A stretch of DNA of 12,507 nucleotides from CAZVJA01 sp964626885 (GTDB lineage: Bacteria > Planctomycetota > Planctomycetia > Planctomycetales > Planctomycetaceae). Each line of letters starts with the position of its first letter. Within the stretch, counting starts at the first letter, position 1. Made by a program: the position numbers and the translations under genes. This document shows, in pieces, positions 1-6,846 of this stretch. The DNA is taken from NCBI GenBank assembly GCA_964626885.1, contig CAZVJA010000153.1, forward strand, positions 1 through 12,507, given 5' to 3'. The notes beneath the pieces were generated by a model. The model saw only the letters and a list, made by a program, of their open reading frames with translations, was not told where the DNA came from and made no database searches.

Positions 1-624
1 GGACTTGGTCGACGTCGCCAGCACATCGAGATCGCCAACTGTCTCCCGGCAACGGCGGCAGCTTCCCGCCACCGACGCCTGCTTGACCGATTTGAGCATG
101 AGCAGACTGGCAATGATTTCGCTTGCCTGCGTCTGGGCCTCGGCGATGGAAAATCGTTTTCCCGCCTCCGTCACCTGACCAATCGATTCGAGGATCGTTT
201 GCTCGGTCTTCTTGCCGAACCCCTTGAGCTCGGAGATTTTTCCGTGCTGCGCCGCTTCGCGAAGTTGATCGAGCGACTGAATGTTCAACTCGTTAAACAG
301 CACCGCGACTTTTTTAGGGCCGATCCCCGGCAGGCGGAGCATCTCGACCACACCGGCAGGCACTTCCTTGCGGAGGTCTTCCAGCTGCTGAATCTTACCG
401 GTGCCGAGCAGCGATTGGATCTTCCCGGCCAAATCCTTGCCGATCCCGGGTATGTCGTCGAGCGCCCGGTCCGGATCTGCCGCAATCTCCGCGAGCGACT
501 CGGTCAGGTTCTCGATCGTACGCGAAGCGTTGCGATAGGCGCGCACGCGAAACGGGTTCGCGTTCTGGATTTCCAGAAGATCGGCGATCTCGTCGAACGC
601 GCGCGCCACATCGGCGTTTTGCAT
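1..624 (-). CDS. polX: DNA polymerase/3'-5' exonuclease PolX, N-terminal part (3' end off window)
   Basis: Family X DNA polymerase of the bacterial PolX type, a gap-filling repair polymerase that normally carries a C-terminal PHP exonuclease domain. Translating the minus strand from an ATG at 624 gives 208 open codons to the window edge. Residues 1-55 match the family's N-terminal helical region, including NPFRVRAYRNA at about 23-33. Helix-hairpin-helix motifs follow at about 58-69 (IPGIGKDLAGKI), 99-110 (PGIGPKKV) and 134-146 (KGFGKK). The nucleotidyltransferase signature begins at 187 with GS-RR and reaches GDLD (197-200), the first metal-binding aspartates, just before the edge. The rest of the palm, thumb and PHP domain lies outside. 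The ATG is the only ordinary start in this frame; GGAAG sits a few bases upstream. It lies 41 bp downstream of the secreted-protein gene on the same strand. Identification is firm; completeness cannot be judged. Confidence 0.93.
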   Translation of the reverse strand, partial: MQNADVARAFDEIADLLEIQNANPFRVRAYRNASRTIENLTESLAEIAADPDRALDDIPGIGKDLAGKIQSLLGTGKIQQLEDLRKEVPAGVVEMLRLPGIGPKKVAVLFNELNIQSLDQLREAAQHGKISELKGFGKKTEQTILESIGQVTEAGKRFSIAEAQTQASEIIASLLMLKSVKQASVAGSCRRCRETVGDLDVLATSTKS

Positions 625-665
625 GCCGAGCTTCCGGTTGTTAAGCGCCTGACTAATCTCGACGA

Positions 666-1718
666 TTACTTCTGCACGACCCGCTGCCCCTGCTCGACCG
701 GTACCCAATTCGGGTTGATACGGGCACGCGGAGTCTGTCGAACGATCGGCAGAGTGCCGAATGTCGATTTTCCGCTGACCGGGGCAAGCCGAGTTCGCTC
801 GGGCATCACCCGCCAGGTGATCTTGGCGTTGAGCTGAGGCAGCACCGGAGAGTTTTCGCTTTTCTGTTTTTCGGTTTTTGGCGGTTCGGCGTCGTTCTTC
901 TTTTCCCCCTCCGGCTTTTCGGCGGCGGGCTTGTCGTCCGTCTTTGGAGTAGACTCTTTGTTCTCACCAGCTGCGGGAGCCTCGAGAGCCGGTTTGTTCA
1001 CGGGCTTGGCTGCTTCGGTCGCCTTCTTATTCTCCGTGGCCGGCGCGGCCTCTGCAGCGGGCTTCGTAGGAGCCGGCTGGCCGAGCGATGCCTTAGGAGC
1101 ATCCGGATCACTCATCGGCGCGGTTTGCCTCTGCGGAATGATGGTCTCTGGGGCAGGGCCGACCGGTTTGAAGGTTGTTTGTTTATCCGCATCTCCATCC
1201 TTTGTCGCGTCACCGTTTCCTTTGGGAGCACCTTGCTGGTCCCGGCCTTCCCACTTCTTGTCGTCTTTGTTCGGATCGGGCGCTGACGGATCATACGTCG
1301 GGTTTGTGCCGTTTTTCGATTTCGGGTCCGGCTGCGGCCCTTTTCCTGCTCGGTTTGGAATGCCGCACGAGCCGGAGGCACACGCCAAGCCGCACGAATC
1401 GCATCCCACTCCGCATGCAGCTCCACAGGCCGGGCCGCAACTTCCACACGGTCCACAGGCAGACCCGCAGGTCGAACAAGGGGAGCAAGTCGAGCAGGCC
1501 GGAGCGTACGAAACGTACGACGGGGCGTAGTAGGAACTCATCCAGAACGGACTGTAGCCGGAAGACCAGTAGCCGCTGTACGAATACGGGCTGTAGTAGC
1601 TCGAATATCCGTAAGCAGTCATCATGGGGTAATCGGCGCGTGCATTGTCCGAAATTGCAACCAGCCCGACGATCGAGCAGAGGGCCGTACAAACCAGTCT
1701 GGCGAATGAAACTTTCAT
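666..1718 (-). CDS. secreted Tyr-rich/Cys-rich low-complexity protein
   Basis: Exported protein of unknown function, 350 residues from the chosen start. Residues 1-28 form a classical signal peptide: basic MKVSFAR, hydrophobic core, and AxA-type cleavage site NARA. The mature protein opens with a Tyr/Ser block (30-71, 13 Tyr), then a cysteine block (75-118, 13 Cys mostly spaced C-x2-C or C-x3-C with Gly, Ser, Ala and Pro). A long disordered Lys/Pro/Glu/Ala linker spans about 120-290, and a basic tail about 290-350 ends QRVVQK. No catalytic domain is visible. A start 29 codons further upstream is open but would bury the signal peptide; the internal ATG has a good Shine-Dalgarno. The make-up suggests a disulfide-cross-linked envelope or surface protein, and planctomycete walls are known to be protein- and cystine-rich, but that role is inference. 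A metal-binding role for the Cys block is the alternative. Confidence 0.8.
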   Translation of the reverse strand: MKVSFARLVCTALCSIVGLVAISDNARADYPMMTAYGYSSYYSPYSYSGYWSSGYSPFWMSSYYAPSYVSYAPACSTCSPCSTCGSACGPCGSCGPACGAACGVGCDSCGLACASGSCGIPNRAGKGPQPDPKSKNGTNPTYDPSAPDPNKDDKKWEGRDQQGAPKGNGDATKDGDADKQTTFKPVGPAPETIIPQRQTAPMSDPDAPKASLGQPAPTKPAAEAAPATENKKATEAAKPVNKPALEAPAAGENKESTPKTDDKPAAEKPEGEKKNDAEPPKTEKQKSENSPVLPQLNAKITWRVMPERTRLAPVSGKSTFGTLPIVRQTPRARINPNWVPVEQGQRVVQK

Positions 1719-1930
1719 GGTGTCCCTCAAAGTAGAATTTCTCACCCAGCGAACCAATCGCCCCTTCAACGGGTCATTGGTTGCGACATTGACTACTGGT
1801 GCCACCTTCGTTGTGACCGCAGCGACGCATTACCGAGCCCGCCGGTCATCCTGACGCGGAAGTTCGTTCGTTTTCCGTTATCTTTGTTGTACAGGTGCCG
1901 ACTTCGCGATGTCAATGACGGGCAATTCCG
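1719..1930. other. divergent intergenic region
   Basis: This 212-bp gap separates the minus-strand secreted-protein gene from the plus-strand phosphotransferase-fold gene, so promoters for both are expected here. I could not place a convincing -35/-10 pair. The most AT-rich stretch is about 1861-1892, which contains a short GTTC GTTC repeat and a TTGTACA hexamer region. The open frames in the gap look like non-coding extensions. Confidence 0.4.
1723..1728 (-). promoter_or_regulatory. ribosome binding site deciding the secreted-protein start
   Basis: On the minus strand GAGGGA lies 4 nt before the ATG at 1718 (GAGGGA-CACC-ATG). It supports this start over the ATG 29 codons further upstream, and the choice places the signal peptide at the N-terminus. 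Confidence 0.6.
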
Positions 1931-2956
1931 ATGCCGCAATTCCCTAATCTGACGGCGGTCTTCCGCAGGTATCCGGAGCGATATCACCCCCGGCGAATCG
2001 ACGCATCAGAGTCACATCAAGGATTCAGCGGCGCGACAATTCACAGGGTCGAGGCGGACGCGGGAATCTTCTGCCTGCGCTGCTGGCCCGTACAAGCTCC
2101 GCCGGTTGCCAGAATTCGCGGGTTGCACCATCTTCTGGCACAGATCCACGATCGAGGTGTCTCACAAGTCGCTGTGCCGGTGCAGACTATCGACGGACAA
2201 ACACTTGTCGATGTGGAGCAACGGCTCTGGCAGCTCGAGCCGTGGATGCCGGGCCGGGCCGACTTTCACGAAAACTCGAGCGATACTCGTCTCCGCAACG
2301 CGATGCGGGCTCTGGCTGCATGGCACATCGCCGCCGCGAGTTTTCAGCCGCCGATGGAAGCCAGACAGTGGTTCACGACGACTGCAAATGCTTCCTCGCC
2401 AACCTCGGGTGAGCGGCTGGAGCGTCTGCGGAATTGGATGAGGGGAGACCTTGATGAACTCCGCCGGATCATGGCACGCACTCCCCACGACCTGTTTTGC
2501 ATGGAAGGGGAACGCGCGGTACGGATCTTCAACATTTGTGTGCGCGACATCGAAGGGCAATTGCTTGCATCCGCGAGAATGCAGTTTTCCATTCAACCCT
2601 GTCTGCGCGATATCCATGACGCGCATGTCCTGTTCACGGGGGACGAGGTGAGCGGTTTGATCGATCCGTCGTCTTGTCGGTCCGACAATGTCGCCATCGA
2701 CCTGGCGCGTCTGGTGGGAAGCCTGTTCGGAACAGAGCCGCGGGGGTGGGACGTCGCCCTGTCGGAATATGGTCACCATCGGCCTCTCACGCTGGAAGAA
2801 GCTGCACTGGCTCAGGTGTTCAACATCAGCGGCCTGCTCCTGTCGGCCCTGCGCTGGCTGGAGCGCCGCTTCTTAGAACGGGAAACCTTCGCCAACACGG
2901 AAGGTGTACTCCGCCGGCTGCGGGGGATTTTGGACAGGTTGGAGTCCCCAACTTGA
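1931..2956 (+). CDS. aminoglycoside phosphotransferase (APH)-fold protein, divergent catalytic loop
   Basis: Protein-kinase-like phosphotransferase of the APH/choline-kinase superfamily, 341 residues; substrate unknown. The N-lobe shows a glycine-rich stretch at about 31-36 (GFSGAT) and a strand FCLRCWP at 47-53, where the family's ATP-binding lysine would be expected but an arginine stands at 50. The C-lobe has LRDIHDAHVLF at 225-235, corresponding to the Brenner loop HGDxxxxN: D227 fits the catalytic Asp, while the Asn position is His232. GLIDPSS at 242-248 supplies the metal-binding Asp245, and a helix with DLARLVGSL follows (257-265), as in many family members. The altered loop could still support catalysis, or the protein may be a pseudokinase-like binder. 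The ATG at 1931 has a weak ribosome site. Neighbouring genes do not reveal a substrate. Fold assignment is fairly secure, function is not. Confidence 0.78.
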   Translation: MPQFPNLTAVFRRYPERYHPRRIDASESHQGFSGATIHRVEADAGIFCLRCWPVQAPPVARIRGLHHLLAQIHDRGVSQVAVPVQTIDGQTLVDVEQRLWQLEPWMPGRADFHENSSDTRLRNAMRALAAWHIAAASFQPPMEARQWFTTTANASSPTSGERLERLRNWMRGDLDELRRIMARTPHDLFCMEGERAVRIFNICVRDIEGQLLASARMQFSIQPCLRDIHDAHVLFTGDEVSGLIDPSSCRSDNVAIDLARLVGSLFGTEPRGWDVALSEYGHHRPLTLEEAALAQVFNISGLLLSALRWLERRFLERETFANTEGVLRRLRGILDRLESPT

Positions 2957-3103
2957 GCCCACGAATCTCGCGGAATCACCGAAAAACAGCGGAGAAATCG
3001 ACCAGCGCAAGCTACGGAGCAGTCCTCCCCGCCCGCTGGCCTCCGCCCGCCAAAACTGCTACTTTAGAGCCTCAAAATTATTGGACCAGAAAGCTGCGGA
3101 ATT

Positions 3104-3499
3104 ATGAGTGACCAAGCCACCGGACCCGACTTTTCCAAGTCGGACCTGATCCCCGTGATCGCCCAGGACGACGCCACCGGCGATGTCCTGATGCTCGCCT
3201 ACATGAACCAGACCGCCTGGGAGGAAACCCTCAAAACAGGCCGGGTCTGTTATTTCAGTCGCAGCCGCAACAAACTGTGGCGCAAGGGAGAAGAAAGCGG
3301 CAACGTCCAGGAAGTAAAGAGCATTTACTTCGACTGCGATGCCGACACCCTGTTGATTCGAGTGAACCAGATCGGGGGGGCGGCGTGTCACGAAGGATAC
3401 CGCAGTTGCTTCTTCCGCAAGGTAGACGCCGCAACCGGCCAGGTGGAGGTCGTCGGCGAACGAGTTTTTGATCCCAAGACCGTGTACAAGAAAAGTTGA
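3104..3499 (+). CDS. hisI: phosphoribosyl-AMP cyclohydrolase HisI
   Basis: Cytosolic zinc enzyme opening the adenine ring of phosphoribosyl-AMP, the third step of histidine synthesis. The 131-residue length suits the stand-alone HisI family; no HisE (phosphoribosyl-ATP pyrophosphatase) domain is fused. Visible family features are VLMLAYMN (28-35), YFSRSRNKLWRKGEESGN (50-67) and the metal cluster D77-C78-D79-x-D81 with further ligands C95 and C102 (the family's three zinc cysteines and Mg-binding aspartates). The ATG at 3104 is preceded by GCGGAATT, a modest ribosome site. hisG follows after 7 bp, so co-transcription and probably translational coupling are expected. The 147-bp upstream gap may hold the promoter, but no clear one is seen. 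Confidence 0.97.
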   Translation: MSDQATGPDFSKSDLIPVIAQDDATGDVLMLAYMNQTAWEETLKTGRVCYFSRSRNKLWRKGEESGNVQEVKSIYFDCDADTLLIRVNQIGGAACHEGYRSCFFRKVDAATGQVEVVGERVFDPKTVYKKS

Positions 3500-3506
3500 T
3501 CGCGAC

Positions 3507-4385
3507 ATGTCAGACAAGAAGCTCAAACTGGGTATTCCCGCCGGCAGCCTACAGGAAGCGACCGCCGAACTGTTTCGTCGCGCCGGCTACAACATCACCT
3601 TCTCCTCGCGGTCGTACTATCCGCAAATCGATGACGCCGAGATCGAGTGCCTGCTGATCCGCGCGCAAGAAATGGCCCGTTATGTGGAAGAGGGGATTCT
3701 CGACGCGGGAATCACCGGCTACGACTGGGTTCTCGAAACCGAAGCGAAAGTCCACGAAGTTTGCGAGTTGGTCTTCTCGAAGACGAGTCGTCGGCCGGTT
3801 CGCTGGGTGCTCTGCGTTCCCAACAGCTCTCCGGTGCAGTCGGTGAAAGACCTCGAAGGGAAGCGGATCGCCACCGAAGCCGTCGGCCTGACAAAGGGCT
3901 ATCTTGCGAAGCATGGAGTAAAGGCGAAGGTCGAATTCTCGTGGGGAGCGACGGAAGTGAAACCGCCGCGACTGGCGGACGCGATTGTTGAAGTGACCGA
4001 GACCGGCAGTTCCCTGCGGGCGAACGATCTGCGGATTGTCGATGAAATTCTGCAGAGTACCACGCGATTCATCGCGAATCAGAAGGCATACGCCGACCCT
4101 TGGGTCAAGGGGAAGATCGACAACTTGGCGTTAATGCTCAAGTCCTGCCTGGCCGCCGAGGGAAAAGTCGGACTGATGATGAATGTCGCCCGGAACAACC
4201 TGGAAACGGTCCTCAAGATCCTCCCCGCCCTGCAGACGCCGACCATCTCGTCCCTCTCTGATCCCGATTGGGTCGATGTGAACACGATTCTGGACGAGTC
4301 GCTCGTGCGAACGATCATCCCGCAACTCAAGGCCAGCGGCGCGCGGGGGATTGTCGAGTATGGGATCAATAAGATTATCGAATAG
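3507..4385 (+). CDS. hisG: ATP phosphoribosyltransferase HisG, long form
   Basis: Catalyses the committed first step of histidine synthesis, joining ATP and PRPP to form phosphoribosyl-ATP. It has 292 residues and is therefore the long, self-sufficient type with a C-terminal regulatory domain, needing no HisZ subunit. Seen are LGIPAGSL at the N-terminus (8-15), DAGITGYDW (67-75), the PRPP-binding loop region EVTETGSSLRAN (162-173), and a C-terminal domain from about 205 (NLALMLKS, ending ARGIVEYGINKIIE). Histidine feedback inhibition through that domain is known for the family. The ATG at 3507, giving MSDKKLKLGI, is preferred over an open extension from 3468 that overlaps hisI by 32 bp, because family members begin close to the LxIPxGSL strand. 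No strong Shine-Dalgarno is visible, consistent with coupling to hisI. Confidence 0.96.
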   Translation: MSDKKLKLGIPAGSLQEATAELFRRAGYNITFSSRSYYPQIDDAEIECLLIRAQEMARYVEEGILDAGITGYDWVLETEAKVHEVCELVFSKTSRRPVRWVLCVPNSSPVQSVKDLEGKRIATEAVGLTKGYLAKHGVKAKVEFSWGATEVKPPRLADAIVEVTETGSSLRANDLRIVDEILQSTTRFIANQKAYADPWVKGKIDNLALMLKSCLAAEGKVGLMMNVARNNLETVLKILPALQTPTISSLSDPDWVDVNTILDESLVRTIIPQLKASGARGIVEYGINKIIE

Positions 4386-4417
4386 TTGGCTTATCTCGCT
4401 CGTCGGAGTGTTTTCAG

Positions 4418-5227
4418 ATGCGAGAGTTTCTGAAAGGCACTCTCTGTGTTGTTGTCCTCGCGGGCTTCGTTGTTTCCGCGTTTGCCTGGATCGACGACAG
4501 GCCGAATCAGCAAACTTGGCTGCTGCGTCTCGGCGGGTTGGCCATTTCGCTGCTGGCGCTTGGACTGTTTTGTAAAGTCCATTTTCGACGAGATATTGCG
4601 CCTGACTTTTTACACCAGTTCTTTGGTGTGTATTTTGACTGCGGCGGTTTTTGCTTCGTTGTTCAAAAAGCCATTGTCGATGAACTTTTTTACCTGCTGA
4701 TCTATTTTCAGAACCGTTACGATCGCCCGTGCCTCGGCCGGATTACTCTTTACCCTCAGAAGAAATTGCTACAAACACAGGAACTCTCACCGTTGCATGC
4801 CGAAATTGAGTGCGGCCCCGCGTCCGTGGGTGTTTCGAGCATCCCCATGGCCGTCCCTAAAATGTCCCAGGGATGTAAGCAGGATTTTGACATCAGCGCA
4901 ACCGCCAATTACCCCGAAGGGCGAGGCCGCATGCTGCGGTTTCGGGTCGGAGCAAAAGCTGAATACCACACCCCCTTTCGGGGCAAGGTTCGTGCGGTGA
5001 TAGCGATCCTGTCTGCTTTGACTTTGCATTACCACTATCACAAGCCGGCAACGATCTCGCTTCATCTGCCGTTGGATGTCCTTGATGAATTGCCAGAAGG
5101 TGCACGCCAGATAACCGAGACTCTCTGGAACCTTGGCGATCCAAGTGACTTGCGTTTGAAGCCGGCTCCTCAATTCAACACGTCGGCAAATCTCGGACCT
5201 TCCGTAGTAGCACAATCTATTCAGTGA
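4418..5227 (+). CDS. hypothetical membrane protein with two N-terminal transmembrane helices
   Basis: I do not recognise a named family. The 269-residue product begins with two predicted transmembrane helices, about 6-24 (LKGTLCVVVLAGFVVSAFAW region) and 35-53 (LLRLGGLAISLLALGLFCK), with a short polar loop between. A soluble domain follows, containing FQNRYDRPCLGRITLYPQ (around 97-114), a mid-region HAEIECGPASVGVSSIPM and YPEGRGRMLRFRVGAKAEY (around 165-183). The tail is probably soluble. The strand-rich pattern with regularly placed Pro/Gly suggests a beta-sandwich, which is inference only. GGAG lies about 10 nt before the ATG. It starts 32 bp after hisG and its stop overlaps or nearly abuts the acetyltransferase start, so it may ride on the his transcript. 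The segment 4570-4700 is visibly more AT-rich than its neighbours. Confidence 0.65.
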   Translation: MREFLKGTLCVVVLAGFVVSAFAWIDDRPNQQTWLLRLGGLAISLLALGLFCKVHFRRDIAPDFLHQFFGVYFDCGGFCFVVQKAIVDELFYLLIYFQNRYDRPCLGRITLYPQKKLLQTQELSPLHAEIECGPASVGVSSIPMAVPKMSQGCKQDFDISATANYPEGRGRMLRFRVGAKAEYHTPFRGKVRAVIAILSALTLHYHYHKPATISLHLPLDVLDELPEGARQITETLWNLGDPSDLRLKPAPQFNTSANLGPSVVAQSIQ

Positions 5228-5235
5228 GTTTATGT

Positions 5236-5772
5236 ATGCGACTTGAATGCGGCCTCTGTGTCATTCGCCCCTGGCAAGCAGGCGATCTGGATTCGCTCCT
5301 GCGGCACGCCGACAATCGAAAGGTCTGGATTCGATTGACGGACCTTTTCCCGCACCCGTACACGAAAACCGACGGCGAAAACTGGCTGGCCTTCAACACC
5401 ACGCAACGGTCGCCGACGCATTTCGCGATTGAGGTCGATGGGAACGCTGTTGGGGGCATCGGGTATGATCTCGGGAGCGGTATCAGTCGCTGCCAGGCGG
5501 AACTGGGTTATTGGCTTGGCGAAGACTTCTGGGGGCGGGGGATCGCCACCGCGGCTGTGAAGGCATTCTCCGACCACATCTTCGCCAATACGGAACTGGC
5601 TCGAATCTTCGCGACACCGTTCTGCGACAATATGGCTTCCCGCCGCGTGTTGATCAAAGCTGGTTTTCAATTGGAAGGAACGCTCCGCCAGAGTGCGATC
5701 AAGGATGGCAAGCTGCTCGACAAGGCGGTTTACGCCAAGCTGCGCCACTCGCCGGATGCCGAGTTCTTCTGA
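5236..5772 (+). CDS. GNAT-family N-acetyltransferase, RimJ/RimL type
   Basis: Acetyl-CoA-dependent N-acetyltransferase of 178 residues. The target is unknown; relatives acetylate ribosomal-protein N-termini, amino acids or antibiotics. The N-terminal strand with IRPWQAGDLDSLLRHADN (10-27) is typical of the RimJ/RimL branch. Motif A is ELGYWLGEDFWGRGIATAA (89-107), containing the acetyl-CoA pyrophosphate-binding loop in the form R/Q-x2-G-x-G/A. Motif B follows with N132-x2-S and VLIKAGFQLEGTLR (138-151), then KDGKLLDKAVYAKL. The ATG at 5236 is chosen because the protein then begins just before the first conserved strand. An in-frame GTG at 5224 overlapping the previous stop (GTGA) would add four residues and cannot be excluded. 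Tight spacing suggests one transcript with the upstream membrane-protein gene. Confidence 0.9.
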   Translation: MRLECGLCVIRPWQAGDLDSLLRHADNRKVWIRLTDLFPHPYTKTDGENWLAFNTTQRSPTHFAIEVDGNAVGGIGYDLGSGISRCQAELGYWLGEDFWGRGIATAAVKAFSDHIFANTELARIFATPFCDNMASRRVLIKAGFQLEGTLRQSAIKDGKLLDKAVYAKLRHSPDAEFF

Positions 5773-5789
5773 GTGGCATTTTCAAGCCC

Positions 5790-6070
5790 ACCTCGGAGAC
5801 ACGGAGAGTACGGACAAAACACGGACAAAACCAAGATAATCGAAGAGTTTGATAAGGAATCCAAGAAACCAGGAGAAGAAAAATACGATTGTGGTCTGCT
5901 GAAGTGACGGATCGGTATCGGTCACTTCAACAACTAAAATTCGTCTGGCTGGCCGGTTCACGAATGTCTTTTGCGCTCACATATTCTTATTCCTTCTTAT
6001 TCCTGATTTCTCCTGGCTTCCTGGTTTCTTTATTGTAATTGTCTTTGATTTGTTTCTTCGTGCTTCCGTG
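5790..6070. repeat. large imperfect inverted repeat, MITE/REP-like intergenic element
   Basis: This stretch fills most of the 321-bp gap between the acetyltransferase and the kinase and contains no convincing gene. The left arm reads, outside to inside: CACGG-containing near-tandem units (5799-5829), a purine-rich stretch, then AAGAAACCAGGA (5863-5874) running into GAAGAA. Read on the opposite strand, the right arm has the same order: CACGG/CACG units (6055-6069), an A-rich stretch, AAGAAACCAGGA (6019-6030) and CCAGGAGAA (6007-6015). The inner modules form a perfect 12-bp inverted pair; the right copy carries an extra 8-bp AGCCAGGA unit. A hairpin sits between the arms. I recall similar CACGGAG and CCTGGTTTC modules between genes in planctomycete and other environmental bacterial genomes, which is recollection and not checked here. 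No transposase is encoded. Confidence 0.6.
5900..5929. repeat. 9-bp perfect stem-loop at the centre of the inverted element
   Basis: TGAAGTGAC (5900-5908) pairs perfectly with GTCACTTCA (5921-5929) around a 12-nt loop. The loop and start of the right stem contain two tandem ATCGGT units (5911-5922). No T-run follows on either strand close enough for an intrinsic terminator, so a structural role in the surrounding element is more likely. Confidence 0.65.
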
Positions 6071-6093
6071 ATGAAAATGACCTGCAGGAAATT

Positions 6094-6846
6094 GTGGTGA
6101 AGGCCCTCGTCTACAAGCTCGGCGGCAGCTTGCTTTCGCTTCCCGACCTGGCGGGGCGGCTGCTATCGCTATTGTCGACGCGATGCGATTCCCAACCGCT
6201 ACTGATTGTCGGAGGGGGCGAGGCTGCCGACATCGTTCGTCGCTGGGACATTCAATATCAACTCGGCGAAGAACGGGCGCACTGGCTTGCACTGCAATCA
6301 ATGATGCTCAATGAATCCTTCGTAGCGACACTCTTGCCCCTCGCGCGCATCGTCCGGAGCCGGGCAGAGGCGAAATCGGCGTGGGAGACTGGGAATCTGC
6401 CGATTTTGTGCACGCATGATTTTTTGAAATCCGAAGAACGGGCTCTCGCCGGCTCGACTGCTGCGGACCACGAACCGACGGCGCTGCCTCACAACTGGAA
6501 CGTCACCAGCGATTCGATCGCCGCGTGGGTGGCGCTCCGCTGGCCCGCTGCCGGTTTGGTCCTGTTGAAATCGCGGCCATTGCACAATCGCGGGTGTTGT
6601 GCTGGCTCATATTCCCCGGAGGTGGATTTGGAGAATTCCGATCATGAGCCCGCGGTCGATCCTTATTTTCCCACGCTTGCTCCCCGGCTGCCGCAAATCG
6701 AGTGGATTAATCTGCGCACCGATGCGCCGACCGTCGAGACCTGGAGTTCCCAACCTGCCGGGAGCTCGGACATTCCTGTCTGTGCTGAATCGAGCAATCA
6801 ACTCCTCAGCGAACCGCAAGCCGAGCGGTCGCCATTTCCTCTTTGA
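6094..6846 (+). CDS. amino-acid-kinase-family protein, MfnE-like (probable C1-cofactor biosynthesis)
   Basis: Amino acid kinase superfamily protein of 250 residues. Visible family features are the N-terminal phosphate-binding KLGGSLLS (8-15), the second glycine loop LIVGGGEAAD (37-46) and WNVTSDSIAAW (135-145), typical of the nucleotide-binding half in archaeal MfnE-type and uridylate-kinase-like members. The strand GLVLLKS (154-160) follows and VDPYFPTLAPRLPQIEWINL (188-207) closes the core. MfnE phosphorylates aminomethylfuranmethyl phosphate in methanofuran synthesis. The mfnB gene directly facing it makes a role in the same pathway likely, but the bacterial protein's substrate is inference. 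Two adjacent GTG codons (6094, 6097) can start it; AGGA at 6086-6089 fits either. About 40 residues after the core look unconserved, including a piece encoded by a short repeat-like motif, and the last 41 bp overlap mfnB on the other strand. Confidence 0.78.
   Translation: MVKALVYKLGGSLLSLPDLAGRLLSLLSTRCDSQPLLIVGGGEAADIVRRWDIQYQLGEERAHWLALQSMMLNESFVATLLPLARIVRSRAEAKSAWETGNLPILCTHDFLKSEERALAGSTAADHEPTALPHNWNVTSDSIAAWVALRWPAAGLVLLKSRPLHNRGCCAGSYSPEVDLENSDHEPAVDPYFPTLAPRLPQIEWINLRTDAPTVETWSSQPAGSSDIPVCAESSNQLLSEPQAERSPFPL
6767..6782. repeat. short near-palindrome inside the kinase 3' end
   Basis: CGGACA-TTCC-TGTCTG forms a 6-bp stem with one G-T pair around TTCC. It encodes the SDIPVC segment of the kinase tail and, in another frame, GARTFLSV. 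I recall GGACATTCCTGTC-type words recurring in planctomycete genomes, but only one copy is in this window, so repeat status is inference. Confidence 0.3.

Noticed and set aside
199..837. 212-codon plus-strand frame over polX
   Set aside because: The minus strand encodes PolX with helix-hairpin-helix motifs and the GDLD signature; the plus frame is its shadow.
931..1530. 199-codon plus-strand frame opposite the secreted-protein gene
   Set aside because: It is the antisense image of a low-complexity coding region. The minus-strand frame has a signal peptide and a ribosome site, this one has no support.
1719..1805. 29-residue N-terminal extension of the secreted protein
   Set aside because: It would place a charged segment before the signal peptide, and the ATG at 1718 has a good ribosome site.
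5900..5929. Stem-loop as an intrinsic terminator for the acetyltransferase gene
   Set aside because: No T-run follows the stem on the plus strand, and on the minus strand the nearest T-run is some 10-20 nt away; it fits better as the centre of the inverted element.
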